Below, one piece after another: positions 45,647 to 57,689 of a stretch of 64,000 nucleotides of DNA. The stretch's first letter is position 1. Each line of letters starts with the position of its first letter. Source of the stretch: Paragordius varius (lineage: Eukaryota; Nematomorpha); NCBI GenBank assembly GCA_964247055.1, contig OZ176052.1, forward strand, positions 2,356,001-2,420,000, given 5' to 3'. The notes under the pieces are model-generated. The model saw only the letters and a list, made by a program, of their open reading frames with translations, made no database searches and was not told the origin of the DNA. Both the position numbers and the translations under genes were made by a program.

Positions 45647-45917
45647 TTATTTAAAATATTCGCTTTCTCCTACCATGTGCCGCTGGCAGCAAATCGAAAC
45701 AATATTTAAAAATGTAATAATCGGGTATATTTGATTGTTTTAAAATGAATAAAAAATAAAGAACCTGTTTCCTAACAAATATAAAACACATATGAAGGTG
45801 CGCTAACATATATGATATATCGTATAATACATCGGGATAATCTATTTTTACATTAAATTTTTCTTTTTGAGATAAGATAGACACAACTAGGTATATTACG
45901 ATATTTGTAAATTTCAT
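45647..45917 (-). CDS. Possible tiny two-exon gene for a secreted or membrane peptide, 62 aa
   Basis: Exon 1 45917-45765 starts with ATG and a hydrophobic leader (MKFTNIVIYLVVSILS), then a short charged segment (QKEKFNVKIDYPDVLYD). Donor CAG|gttctt and acceptor ctgccag|CGG (82-bp intron) join in phase 0 to exon 2 45682-45647 (RHMVGESEYFK, stop). No family recognised. Leader, intron borders and stop fit together, but chance is possible at this length. Confidence 0.3.
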
Positions 45918-46631
45918 TTGACGCTTTCATAATTATCGATTGGCTCTAATCTTTTGCACAAAAAATTTTTTTATTATTTGTATTTCTAGACGTTGGGCGG
46001 AAATTTGGTCCACAACGTGATTCTATAGCCGCCTAAGAGATTTTATGACCCGTAAAATATAAAGCAAATTAACACAATAATTTCTTTCCAAATAATTACA
46101 TTTTATTAATTATATTTTTTAAGGCTCATCAATTTTTTAAAACTAAACAAACGGTAAACACAACTATATTACCGATTGTGGTTAAAACTCGTCCAATTCA
46201 AACTACAGTTTGTATCACACTTTTCAGATTTCCCTATTTTAAAGCATTTATGATTGAATATTAAAAATCAGATAAGTTTGCTACGCTTATATTTTTCATT
46301 CTTCAGGGAATTGTATGGAGCGAAGGTAGTGTAAGGTGGCGCTTTCAGAATAATCAATAGTTGATGTTAACAGCTGTATATAAGAATGAATTTTATATTT
46401 TAATTTAAATCTTGTTCTAAATAACTATGAATATTTAAGTATAAAGAAATTTTGTTATTCCAACAATCATATGATTATTGAGTTATGCCCTAGGCTCCTC
46501 TATAAAATTGTGGATAATAAAAGGGTCTAGTGTAATTACAAATATATCTTTGTTCACCAATTATTTATTGGGTAATTAATATGTGTAGGCTGAAAGATAT
46601 AAGGAAGCAGTGCCAAAAGGTTAGAAAAGTC

Positions 46632-48070
46632 CTAAATATACATAATGTGAATCATCGAAATTCGCTCAATTAAGTAAAATATATAAAAGTTGTTGTCTTT
46701 CTGCGGTTTTCGATTAGCCGCAACATTGAAAATATATCTTCTCCACTTAATGCGTATACCAGATCTAGCGTTTAGTTCGGCTAATGTTTGGTTTGTTTCT
46801 TGGAATATGTTATCCATCCAGCGAGTTCTTCTTCGTCCTCTTTTACGAGCACCAATCACTTTTCCAAGCAGTAAGAGAGTTTTTGGCGTATTAGGCTGCC
46901 AAGTAGGGATATTTCGTATTAATTTTGTTCAAAATAGTAGAGTTGGCCATTTTATTTGACCATTTCGTTTAGAGAAGTTTCTTCCATACTCATAGTTCAA
47001 AAAAATTAATTAATTAGTCATATTTTATCAATGTCCAGCTTTCACATCTATATAGTATAGGGGTTACTAATGCCTTGATCAATCTAATTTTGGTTTTTAA
47101 TTCGATATCATGCGACGAACAAATCTGTTTGAAAGTAAATAATTTTGCGTAATTTATGAGGTAAAGTTGTTCTTATTACAGATGAAATAAGTGTAGTACG
47201 GTTTCAATCGGATTTCCGTTGATGATTATTGAGTTAATTGTTTGAGCTGGATTGATTTGTAATACTTTTGTTATTTAAAGTTAATTTTTCCGTATTTGCC
47301 ATTGATTGTAAAAAATTGGAGAATTTGCGATAAAATGCCGATACTGTTCGCAAAAATTCTGTTATCTGCATAATAAACGGAGGCAAGCATCCGACGTTAA
47401 TCAGAAGTTTCTGGCAGATTTATTAGTACGCATATGGGCGTTAAAAGAATTCGTGCAAAATCGTAGCCATGACGCAGGCCGACTTGCACCTCACATGAAT
47501 CAGTTATACCGTGAGCTGCAGTTACTATAGCAGTGGATTTTAAGCATAATGTGAAGATTACGTTGATTATATAGAGTTATTTTAGGGATATTTGTACTTT
47601 ATTGTGTTAGATGGATTCAAATGCTTTGGAAAAGTCAACAAAGCACATGTGCAGTTCTTTATTGAATTCTATATGTTTCTCTAGTATCCACCACACATTG
47701 CATATCATATCTCGGCATCCTCCTCCTTTTCAAAAACCAGTTTGTTATGGTATAGTAGGTAGGGCGCCGGACTCTTACACTCCGTGCAAGAGTTCGACCC
47801 CGAAACCACGCAATTTTTCCATCATCACTGTCAGCCCTGGGCAGGCGAGTGTTTAAAGGCCTCCACATGTCCGAATACAATTTAAGTCCTCACCCTTTAA
47901 TAAAAAGGAAAAAAAGAGATTCTAATAAACTGTATATTATTTTAATTTTATTTATCGTGGATATCTCCGCATCAAGAAAGGTATTTAGTCAAACCTGTAT
48001 TATTTTTAGGAAATCTTTCGATACCTGGTTAATGAGATAAGGGTAGGGTAATTATACCGTACCTTTTCCT
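46632..48070 (-). mobile_element. LINE (APE-type non-LTR retrotransposon) ORF2 remnant, interrupted by a SINE
   Basis: On the minus strand: TLINQ-like LTRYRKIS / NQVSKDFLK region (about 48020), RT core EKHIEFNKELHMCFVDFSKA and FESI (about 47600), and the C-terminal GARKRGRRRTRWMDNI with NQTLAELNARS (46859-46700). Several frame breaks; 5' end missing. The SINE at 47744-47912 lies inside it, between the fingers and palm parts of RT. Confidence 0.8.
47744..47912 (+). mobile_element. tRNA-derived SINE
   Basis: RNA polymerase III promoter boxes of a tRNA-like head: box A region TAGTAGGTAGGGCGCCGG (47753-47770) and box B GAGTTCGACCCC (about 47790-47801), at normal tRNA spacing. A tRNA-unrelated body follows (GCCCTGGGCAGGCGAGTG, CCTCCACATGTCCG) and an A-rich tail AATAAAAAGGAAAAAAAG. 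Much more GC-rich than its surroundings and inserted in a LINE. Confidence 0.8.
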
Positions 48071-48368
48071 CTCGATTAATAAACATGTTTTTACATGAAC
48101 GAAAGGGGTGCTACATAAAAAAAGTACCCATAGTAAAAATATCTAATCTATGTCTGTAAATTGTATTATAGGTATATTTTAATAATATATGGTTATTTTG
48201 GCTAACTTTTTTAGTAATTATAATTTATAGTTAATAACATTCTTGTATATGTTACAATACCTTATGAATATAACTAAATTATATTTACAATAAAATGATT
48301 GCTATATCTGTATTAATTATATTCTATAGAATGGATGGATTACAATGTAAATATATTATATATTTTTA

Positions 48369-48565
48369 TACAGTATAAATAAGTATATATTGCTGGAAAG
48401 TTATTAATTATTACCAAATAGCATATACAAGAAAAGGCAGTATTATTAGCTTTCATTTCTTTTTCACTTTTTATTATTAGCCAATAATAATTCTCTTTGT
48501 TGCATATGCTATTTGGCAATAATTAGTAACTTTTCTAACAATATATACTTACTCGTATTCTATAT
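48369..48565. mobile_element. Family F foldback MITE
   Basis: TACAGTATAAATAAGTATAT, TGCTGGAAAGTTATTAATTA, CCAAATAGCATATACAAG; inverse at the right (TTGCATATGCTATTTGGCAA, ATATATACTTACTCGTATTC). Lies just downstream (3' side) of the AMPK beta gene. Confidence 0.8.
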
Positions 48566-48751
48566 ATATAATTGGGACATGTTAAATTTGAGCAATATTA
48601 AATGGTTAAACAATGTTTTAAAATAGTTTAAGCTTGCATAGTTAGAATAAAATATGTCATAATAAGGGAAGGGTAAGACAAAGCTAATAAAGGCTGACTA
48701 GTGCATAATTTATCACAAAATAATAAGTAATACATGAAATAATTGTTAGTA

Positions 48752-51700
48752 TCATTCAACCGGTTTATACAGTAATGTGGTGACATATTTTTTATTGTGT
48801 CTGTGGGTACAACTCAAAACCATAACATTGTCCTGTACAATGATGTTAATAAATATTAAAAAAACATATAAGCATAAATTTGTATTTTCAGAAAAATATA
48901 TTTAATTATTTGGTTTGTATTGGACCAAATTTTTAATAAGTCAGTCCTGGTATCAAAATACTTTTTAAGTACACCAATGAAAAAGTATTATATAATTATA
49001 TTATGGCTGAAAAGGTTAATATATAAAAGATTTATAAAAAAATATTTTATTTTTTTAAAAAAATACATATAGCAAACCATAATTCCAATCCGTTATAAAA
49101 ACTGAATTCCGTATAAAAAAAACGTCGTAAAAATGTGTTATACAACAAAAAACATTCGTTAGCTAAAAATATGATTAATCTAAATCTTTCCTTACCCTTT
49201 GCTCAAAATAAAAGAACCGTTAAAAATTTGATTAAAAATTTCCAAATTAATGAGGAAAAAACCTTGAAACAACAACTTTCTCAAAGTTTAAGTTAAGTGC
49301 ATAAAAAATAATTACCTTAATACTCAAGGCATATAAATGGTTGACCATAACGTGATTTGGTTCAGGCAAGAGTTCAGGTTCGAAATGGTAGGGGATATTT
49401 TGATTAAGTATGACTTGAAGTAATTGAGGAGGTAAGATGGGTGGCCCACTTGGACCGCTATTGCGTGACCTTTCCCCACAAGATCTAGAATGATGTTCCG
49501 TGTGAGAACAACTACTGTTATCATGAGATGAGCCAAATAACCGATCCCAATCAACGAGTAGCCGTGTACTTGGAATATCTTGACTATAACCTATAGCCAT
49601 ACATACATACAGACATTTCGTAATGTGTAAACTTTTGTAAAACGTTATGTGTATACGAAAATAATCGGAAATCATTTTTTTTCGGAAAAATTGATTATAA
49701 CATATATATAAGGATATAAAAATTTATCTTAATGAGTATTTATACGGATTTAATTTTTGGAAAAATAAAATTATATATGGATATTGAAAATTTATATTAA
49801 TGAGTATTTAAACGGATTTAATTTTTGGAAAATCATGACAAAAAACCTTTAAGTATAGTACATAAATGAAAATTTATTTGATCCAAATGAGTATTTATAC
49901 GGATAAAATTTAAGGTAATGATATATCTTGACTATAACAAAGGTATATAATTTTATACATCGGTGTATCTCCGTAATGAGTAAGGTTGTGCATTATGACT
50001 GTGACGGTTTAAGAAAATAACTGGTCAAAAACGTTTTAAGATGTGTAATTAAAAAAATGTTTATCAAATTTAATAGATTGTCATTATTAATGAAGATATT
50101 GAAACGAATCAACAATTAACCTTAATTCGTTTAAATTATTTTATTTTACATTTGTGGTATTGATGACGCATATGTCCGCAAAAGACTCCATTTAAATATT
50201 AATTCCACTGCTTACAATACTATAAATTATATTTTATACATGTGACTTGAAACATTTGACAACAAAGTGTGATTAAATATATTGCATCCCTGAAATTAGT
50301 TTTTTATAATTTGGAGGGCCGTTAACTATGTTTAAAATATCACCCCTTCATGGTTTATACAATCCGTTTTGATAACCACCTATTTTAGGTTTAGATTTAT
50401 AAAAAGGTGGTTGTAAAATGTGCACATTTAATTACCCTTATCATCCAAATAATTTAAATGCGAATGTGGAGAAACGAATTGATTTGAACCGGAGGACGAG
50501 TCTGATGAACGACCAGATGAATCGTGACCAGCTGATGTGGAAGCTAAATCGTCTGCCAGAGCATCGAAAACTTCAAAATCCGATTTTTTTACTTCTATCA
50601 CATTATTTTTGCTCCCAAACGCATTCTCTATCACTGGCTAAATAAAGTAAATTTATATTGCTATTTATTTATTTATATTGCCATGCCAAATTGCATATAC
50701 AGAGCAAAGAGCATCATTATTGTCAGTAAAAAGCGAAAAAAATAACTATATAGACCAATAATATTGCCCTTTGCTTTATATACTTGCTATATGGCATTAA
50801 TTTATAAAAAAACTACAATGTAAACTTACTCATACTGTATAATATATACATACGAGTAAAAATTAATATTTTTTGTAAAATGTATGGCTACTCAAAACTG
50901 ATTTAATACAATAAAATATGGAGTAATGAAATTATTTAAATATTATTATCAATGATTAAGCACATTTCAAACTAGCATATAAGCATTTCTCTTAAAATTT
51001 GAAACTGAAAAATACAAAACTAAAAATTTATTTTGAAATAAGTAAAGATTAAGGTTAGGTAAAATAGTATTTAGTCTTTTTTGATAGAAAAGTACCATTC
51101 TTTCATCATAAGCCCAATTATCATCAACTAAAAATTTGTATTCGTGCTTCCCTTCCGGAATTTCGACTATGGTTGCAAATTGTTCATCACTATAAAACGC
51201 AAAAAATATTTGATAATTATAAAGTATCAAATATAATAAATTTGCACAAAATATAGATTGTCAGTTTATAATAGCTTATTTGAATCGGTTAGCATCGGTT
51301 AAATAATTTTGAAATTAACAATTATATATTTTTATATTAAAAAAATTCCAAATACACCAATTAAAAATTATGGTCGTTAAAAATAGGCTAAATAAAATAA
51401 TAATTTGGGTATACATAATTATAAAATGTATTGTTATATTAAAAATATATTGGAATATATACCATTTACAATTCAAATTCACCCTTGAACAATTCAAATT
51501 TACCTCAAACAATTCATATTCCCCCTAAAAATCGGGATAATAGAACTCATCATTAATATGAAATATATTTTTACGACATAGTTTAATATTATTTCAGCAT
51601 TATATTAATTTTAAACAATTTCATATTTTAAAAATATTATAAAATAAAGTAAATTTTTAATCTTAAAAAACACATAATTTATTTTTAGGGTGTTATTAAA

Positions 51701-54700
51701 TTTAAAGGTGAATTTAAATTGTTTAAGAGTAATGTTCAAGGGTGAATTTGAATTGTTTAAGGGTGAATTTGAATAAATGGTTTATATATATATATATATA
51801 AATATACCATTTATGCAAATATATATATATATATAGCGTTGCATAAAATCTAAATAGAATTTCAAATTTCTGATAGATCGAAACTTTATTGACTGATTTT
51901 AAAATATTGCAGTGGAGTTAAAAAAATTAATTAGCTAATATTGTTTATTATTATTAATGATTTTTAATTCAATCGATTAAATAATCCTTTAATTCAACAA
52001 CATTTACAATATAACCAATTTTATTATATATGGAATAATTTAGCAAAAAAATAAATTTAATTTTTTTTATTATGGGGGGGGGGGGGGGGGGGGGGGTGAT
52101 ATAAAATTCCAATGTTTAAATTTTATAAATAATAAGCGGTGCTTTAACAAAGTATCACTTAAAATTGGTCAAAACGATGTTTGATTGGAATGGGAAATTT
52201 TTTGAATAAAATAAGGATAAAAAACTGGTACATATAAAAAAATTAAAATTTCCGACAGTTTCTATTAATTTAAGTATCTTTAACCATCCTCTAGCAATCA
52301 TATTAAATGGCACATATCAAAACTAACCTTAATAGAAAAAAATTATCCATTATTATTAAATTTTAACAAGGCTTTCCTGTTTTCCATATTATAGCTTTAC
52401 ATAATACGATATTTAAGGACTTAATAAAACGATCTATCCTAAAAAAAATTATAAACCTATAATAACACTTCCGAAAATTGATATTAAACTTATATTAATG
52501 ACACCTTATTTTTATTGAATGGACAATCCATATTACAGTAAAAACTGGAATATATAGACAAAACGTAAAAATATAAAGACAAATATTTTTTTCTAAAAGA
52601 CTTATTGTGTTAAACTGCAAAATATAAAATAGAAATTTAATTGATAAGACAATCAATTACACATTTTACGATTGTTATATAATGATTTTTATAGAATAAA
52701 TTAGGGTTTGAAGAAGTATGGTTGTCTTTTGAAAAAAAATTTGTCTTTATATTTTTTACGTTACCGTAAAATTTCAATTTTTAGTGTATTTAAAATATAT
52801 TTTGAAACTATAATTTTGGGCTTAAATATCTTATGAAAAATGCTATTAAGGCAATAATTTTAATATAAAATGCTTTGAAAAATGGGTAATTATTTTAATT
52901 TAAACTAAATTTTGATATTTTTACAATGCAAAGAGTGATGCCATCATAGCAATTATTTATTAGTAATAACTTTTGATAAAGTATCGTTAATCCATTTTAA
53001 AACCGAATTTTGTGGAACTTTCTTGAAGACGGTAGTATATGGCACAAAATAACAAAACGAATAAATTAAATTTTCCCCTATATTTTAACAAAAATAAGAT
53101 TTTTTAATATGGACAAACTGTCTTTAACACCATACGTTACTGTTAACTAAATTTTATTATACAGGATTGTTGCTTAGTTTTTACAGACCTAATCGCAACG
53201 ATCCATAATTAACAATTATTTATCATACATATATTTTTACAGCAAATATACAAGTTTTTTTATAAAACTTTCATTGTATGACACTAGGAGAAACAATGTA
53301 AATTGAAATATTTTTGTAAAGTATTCCTGTTTTCTACAATCAACCAATAAATTTAGGATTCATGCCAAAAAAAGTTATATTTATATTAATTTGCTTGTTT
53401 TATTAGGTGTTTTTTTACCATGTAGTTAAGAAATAAAACATGAATACAACAAATATTTGTAATAAAATTGGTATAGGTAAACATACGAAACCTGTAAAAA
53501 TTGAATTAAATATTAGGTATATTTGATACTGCTAAAAATATATTTACATAGCTAGGATATGTCACCTAAGTAGAAAATAGGAGCGATTCATTCAAAATTC
53601 ATATTTTTTATATAATTTGTGTTAAATATGAATACATGTAAAATTGAACCTAAAGTGCCGTGAAATACAATATATAAAAAAATTATATTCTAAGATGCTA
53701 TTTTTAGGCTTTTAATCACGTACTCACAAAAGATAAAATATTAGTGCACGCAAAATATGTTTAGTCATTATAATATATTATGAAAATATAAAACCACCGC
53801 CTTCTTTCTTATCTCTAATATTTTTGATACAATAATACAAAATATATTGCCTAAACATAAAACGCTTTTATAAGTAAAATGTAACTGTTAAAATGCAAAA
53901 ATCAATACTTTGGGCAAATTCAATGTAATTAAAATAAAAAGCTTGCAATTTTTTAAGATTTTTCTTAAAATTTATAATAAATATAATATTTTCATAAATT
54001 AGAATGAATTTAATTTTAAAAAACTGCATAAATAGAAAATGCGTTTACGCAAAAAAACCAGGATGTGGACAAAAATTTAAAAATAGATAAGAAAATGATG
54101 TATAACTATAATTGTCAGTCAGACGATAGCAAAAGTTAAATTATGAATAACTTGTAATATACCTTAAAACCATAGGTATTCGTGATTTCCAGCCATCCCA
54201 GCTCCCCAACAACCAAACTTTGGGTTTATTTCCTCCGCTATATCCACTACTGTTTGTATGATGATGCATTCGATCTCGTAAAGATTTAAACCGAATTTGT
54301 GGAAATATAAAGTGACGTGCTGCACCGTGGTCTTTAGGTGATTTAGAATCTGAACTGGTTGAATTATGTCGACTACGGGCATTATTTGGACCGGTTATAA
54401 CAGTGGAAGAGCTATTTTGGCTAGTGTCGTCAGAATTGGTACTTTGATTAGATTGTTCATTATCCAGGTTGGAGGTGAGTGGAGGTGTAGAAAACTCTTC
54501 ACGGATATCAAATTCTACCCGCTTATGAGGTTCTTTGGCACTAGATATGCCACTATCAATACTAATATTAATAGATGGTTGGCCGGTTAAATACGTAGGT
54601 GTTAATTGTCCAGAGTTTTTTGGATCCCATCTAAACACAGTGGGCAAGTAGTTGCGACCCGATTTACTAATTTTTTTAAAGTTCGGGAAGTAATCAAAAT

Positions 54701-55061
54701 AATTTTTATCACTATGAACACCATGACCAGAATAATAGTTTATTTTATCATCAACTGGAGATTTTAAACTTTCTCCTGGTGGAGTGCTATCATGACGCAT
54801 TCGCCAAAATGCCAATGATGGATAAGCTTGGCTAATAGTTTTGGCCCGGGGTCTAACAAACTTAGGTGATTGCGTGTTAGGATTCACACCTAGGTGCTAA
54901 AAATAAAAAAACGCAAAATATACCTTTACATATATATCTGGCGCTTCTTTATCTATTTTACTTTGCCTAACATTGACATCAAAAAAAGTTCCACTTCTAA
55001 AATCAGAAGATATCTCGTCAAAATCGGGAGTTGCATGCCGCTTTGAATGATGCGCTCCCAT
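48752..55061 (-). CDS. PRKAB: AMP-activated protein kinase beta subunit, 6 exons, with long N-terminal extension
   Basis: Scaffold of the AMPK heterotrimer; binds alpha and gamma and, through a CBM48 domain, glycogen. Exons (minus): 55061-54924, 54896-54163, 51189-51096, 50637-50436, 49590-49316, 48832-48752; 1524 nt, 507 aa, phases consistent. Start MGAHHSK carries Gly2 for N-myristoylation as in known beta subunits. A Ser/Thr/Asn-rich region of about 240 residues follows (usual beta is about 270 aa in all). CBM48: VWLLGSWDGWKSRIPMVLS, IVEIPEGKHEYKFLVDDNW. Then NNVIEVKKSDFEVFDAL, and the C-terminal complex-binding domain PPILPPQLLQVILNQ, LLPEPNHVMVNHLYALSIK, DNVMVLSCTHRHNKKYVTTL, LYKPVE. Intron 1 is only 27 bp (54897-54923) and must be removed, since it carries an in-frame stop. 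A 5' UTR exon may precede: CACCAG lies directly before the ATG. Confidence 0.95.
49718..49914 (-). repeat. Three-copy intronic tandem repeat in AMPK beta intron 4
   Basis: TTAATGAGTATTTATACGGA, then TTTAATTTTTGGAAAA, recurs at about 49725, 49797 and (diverged) 49885; spacing about 70-85 bp. Confidence 0.75.
50675..50839. mobile_element. Family F foldback MITE, left end truncated
   Basis: TGCCAAATTGCATATACAGA at the left and TTATATACTTGCTATATGGC, AACTTACTCATACTGTA at the right. Lies about 40 bp upstream of the AMPK beta exon 4 acceptor. Confidence 0.7.
51458..51790. mobile_element. Family A foldback element
   Basis: ATACCATTTACAATTCAAAT, CACCCTTGAACAATTCAAAT, three left units; right array GGTGAATTTAAATTGTTTAA, GGGTGAATTTGAATTGTTTA, AATAAATGGT. 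Good reference copy of the family. AMPK beta intron 2. Confidence 0.85.
52074..52096 (+). repeat. Uninterrupted run of 23 G
   Basis: A pure G tract in otherwise AT-rich DNA, in AMPK beta intron 2; the transcribed (minus) strand shows C. Length may be unreliable from assembly. Confidence 0.9.
52531..52797. mobile_element. Family B foldback MITE
   Basis: TACAGTAAAAACTGGAATAT, GACAAAACGTAAAAATATAA at the left; TTTGTCTTTATATTTTTTAC, AAATTTCAATTTTTAGTGTA at the right. AMPK beta intron 2. Confidence 0.8.
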
Positions 55062-56305
55062 CTGGTGAGCGATTTAAATATGAATATATGAATATTAAAT
55101 ACAAATGTCAATTTTCGATTTATCGTATGATTAAATCCAATTTATGGATGAAAAAATTAACATAACTCGGGTTGATACTTCTTCAACCCATTTTTCTAAA
55201 AATATAAACGCTGTACGCCCAAAAAACTCTGATCAAATTATATATTTTGATAGTAAATGTATCATTTTCATGGAGTTTTGGTATGCGGTTAATGTGAAAA
55301 AGTATTTTTGCGTAATTTGTCACCATGAAAAGTGTCAAATTAGGGCTTATTTTAACAATTAAAATTTTTGGTAAATACAAAAAATTAAATTAAATTATAT
55401 ATTCTGACAATCCAGGTGATATATATATATATAGATATTTATATATATGTATATATATATATTGGATATTTAGCAATCAAGATGATTTTGGTTTTTGGGC
55501 TTACGAGTGATATAGAAATGTACAATTGCGCATTTTATGCAATTTTGTTTGTAGAATCTAAATGCGGCATAAAAAAAATATCAAAATTTATTATTAACAC
55601 TTCATGACCTTTTAACTTTTTCGCCCTAATTGATATGTTGATTTATATTCCAGAGCTCAATTTTGAATATTTTATTTAAATTTAATCATCAAACTTTCTC
55701 CTTTGTTAAATAAAAAGCTTAATTTTTACAGTTCTGTGACTTCTAGATTCTAAAATTGGTAACAAACAGCTGATATTATAACAAAATCAGGTTTTTGCTT
55801 CTGAACTGTAGCCTGAAATCTTTTTGAAGTTATTCATCTTTTCTAACCATACCTACATTTATTTGCCTGTCAAATTAGAGATTTAAAAAGATTTAAGGAA
55901 ATGCGGCATGAGTCGGGGATTTTTTTTTGATTTTTACAATTTTTTAAAAAATAATTGCGCCTAATAGGCTAAACGAGCATATTTTTAAATTCGTGTTAAT
56001 ACCTTAATTATTTTTTAAGATAATCCAATTTCAACTCGATTAGGGATATTAAATTAACCCAAACATTCATAGAGTTTATACATGTAAGTTAAATTATCAA
56101 AAATCAGGTATTTTTACATACCTGAAAGTCTCAAATTTATGCTCTCTAAAATGGAATTCTCTTAAACTCAAAAAATGCAGAAATTGCGCGATAAAATTCT
56201 AAATGTATGCTAAATTTTAATTTACACTAAAAATATTTAAAATAATACATTTTTGATATTGTTGAAGTGCGCCTAATACCATTTTGGAAAATGTATATAA
56301 TCTCC
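55062..56305. other. AT-rich region upstream of AMPK beta
   Basis: Should hold the AMPK beta promoter (minus strand). Apart from a (AT)n/(TA)n microsatellite at 55418-55461, no gene or element is recognisable. Confidence 0.4.
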
Positions 56306-56852
56306 TTAACACTTGGATACAACACACTCATTTTAGTCCATCGATTCAAATTGGGGTAGTTAAATACCGCAGGCCTGTTTAAAATTACATTCTTTAAAAA
56401 ATATGGAAGGAATCGAAACTATTGCTTTGCACTTATATAGCATTAATGAAACGAAATATATAAAAAATTTTATTCAAAAATACCTTATATTACTAATTTT
56501 AAGCTAAAACCAAAAAGTAAATTAGTCAACGTGACATGTGTGCAATAGTAAAATTGAAAAACAAAACAAAATAAATCGTTTTTCTATTTCTATCAATGTT
56601 AGATGTAATCTAAATAAAAAAATTTTACCCTTAAATTAAATGAAGACGATATTCACAAATGGTGTAAAATAAATGGCGTCGAAATAGTTTGACATGGAAC
56701 TTTTTTAAAATAAAATTTTCAATATATATTTTGTATTTTCATAATTTATTAGGATAGAAGCATAAATTTAAATTGGGACCGTTTCTGTAGATTAAAATTT
56801 TAACAATTTAGTCTGGGGTATTTAGACACCCCAATTTAAATCGAAGTGTTAA
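56306..56852 (+). mobile_element. Family C ~550-bp MITE, full copy
   Basis: TTAACACTTGGATACAACAC to ACCCCAATTTAAATCGAAGT, GTTAA. Close match along its whole length to 11698-12262, including GTCAACGTGACATGTGTGCA and ATGGCGTCGAAATAGTTTGA. Confidence 0.85.
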
Positions 56853-56859
56853 ACCTTTT

Positions 56860-57310
56860 CTCTAATTTCATTATGCTGAACATTTATATCGCTTCTGAAA
56901 TTGTAAAGGCTGGTTGCTTTTATATTATATGGAATTTTGTAAAATAATACATTCTACATTTAACATAAATTTCAAGATGAACCAATATTTAAAGCGAAAT
57001 TTTGAGATAATAAAAAGGTTTACCATCATCTTATATAGAAAATGTTTACTTTTGGATACAACATTTTCATTTCCGTCATTCGATTAAAGTTGCGGTCTTT
57101 AAGGCCAGCCCTGTTTAAAATCTCATGCCTCAAAATAGTGTGAAGTAGGCTTCAACAAAATTTTGTTCAAAATTATATTTTTAAAAAATCTATATATTTT
57201 TTTAAAAATTTTAGTTGATGTCAAAATTTAGCATATATTTGAAATTTTATCCCACAATCTTTTATAACTTATTTTAAAGGAGAGATTTGCGACTTTTGGA
57301 ACCCACATCT
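56860..57310 (+). repeat. Dispersed repeat I, copy 1
   Basis: Shares ATTATGCTGAACATT, GGCTTCAACAAAATTTTGTT and a TTTTAGTTGATGTCAAAATT segment, in the same order, with 61240-61590. The centre also carries a diverged family C-like stretch (TTGGATACAACATTTTCATT). Confidence 0.5.
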
Positions 57311-57689
57311 AAATATTAATTTATTTTAAAAATTTTGTTTTGCTTTTATATGTTGTTTATGATATTTTTTATTGATATTTTTATAAATAAACCATTTAGT
57401 TTTCATCAAAAAATTTTTTTAAAAAAACGTGCTCAAATTTTGCCATTTTCTGATATGCAGTACTTACCACAAAAGTGTTAATAATTTTTATAAATCACTT
57501 GTAAGGGCCAAAACAAAACCAACATGATAATCCTCATACATATATGTATTTCCAGTTATTTTTAATATCATCCATTTTGTGCTTAGTGTATATTCATAAA
57601 ATATGAAGTCTGGGCTTTGAAAGATGTTTGGGGACAACGAGTAATCCCAATCAGATTTCAAAATAAAAATTATTTATTATAAAATACTG

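Noticed and set aside
47753-47815. Functional tRNA gene
   Set aside because: Box A and box B are present, but the body continues with a SINE-type tail and A-rich end, and no closed acceptor stem is visible.
50418-50645. Plus-strand open frame
   Set aside because: Shadow of AMPK beta exon 4 on the other strand.
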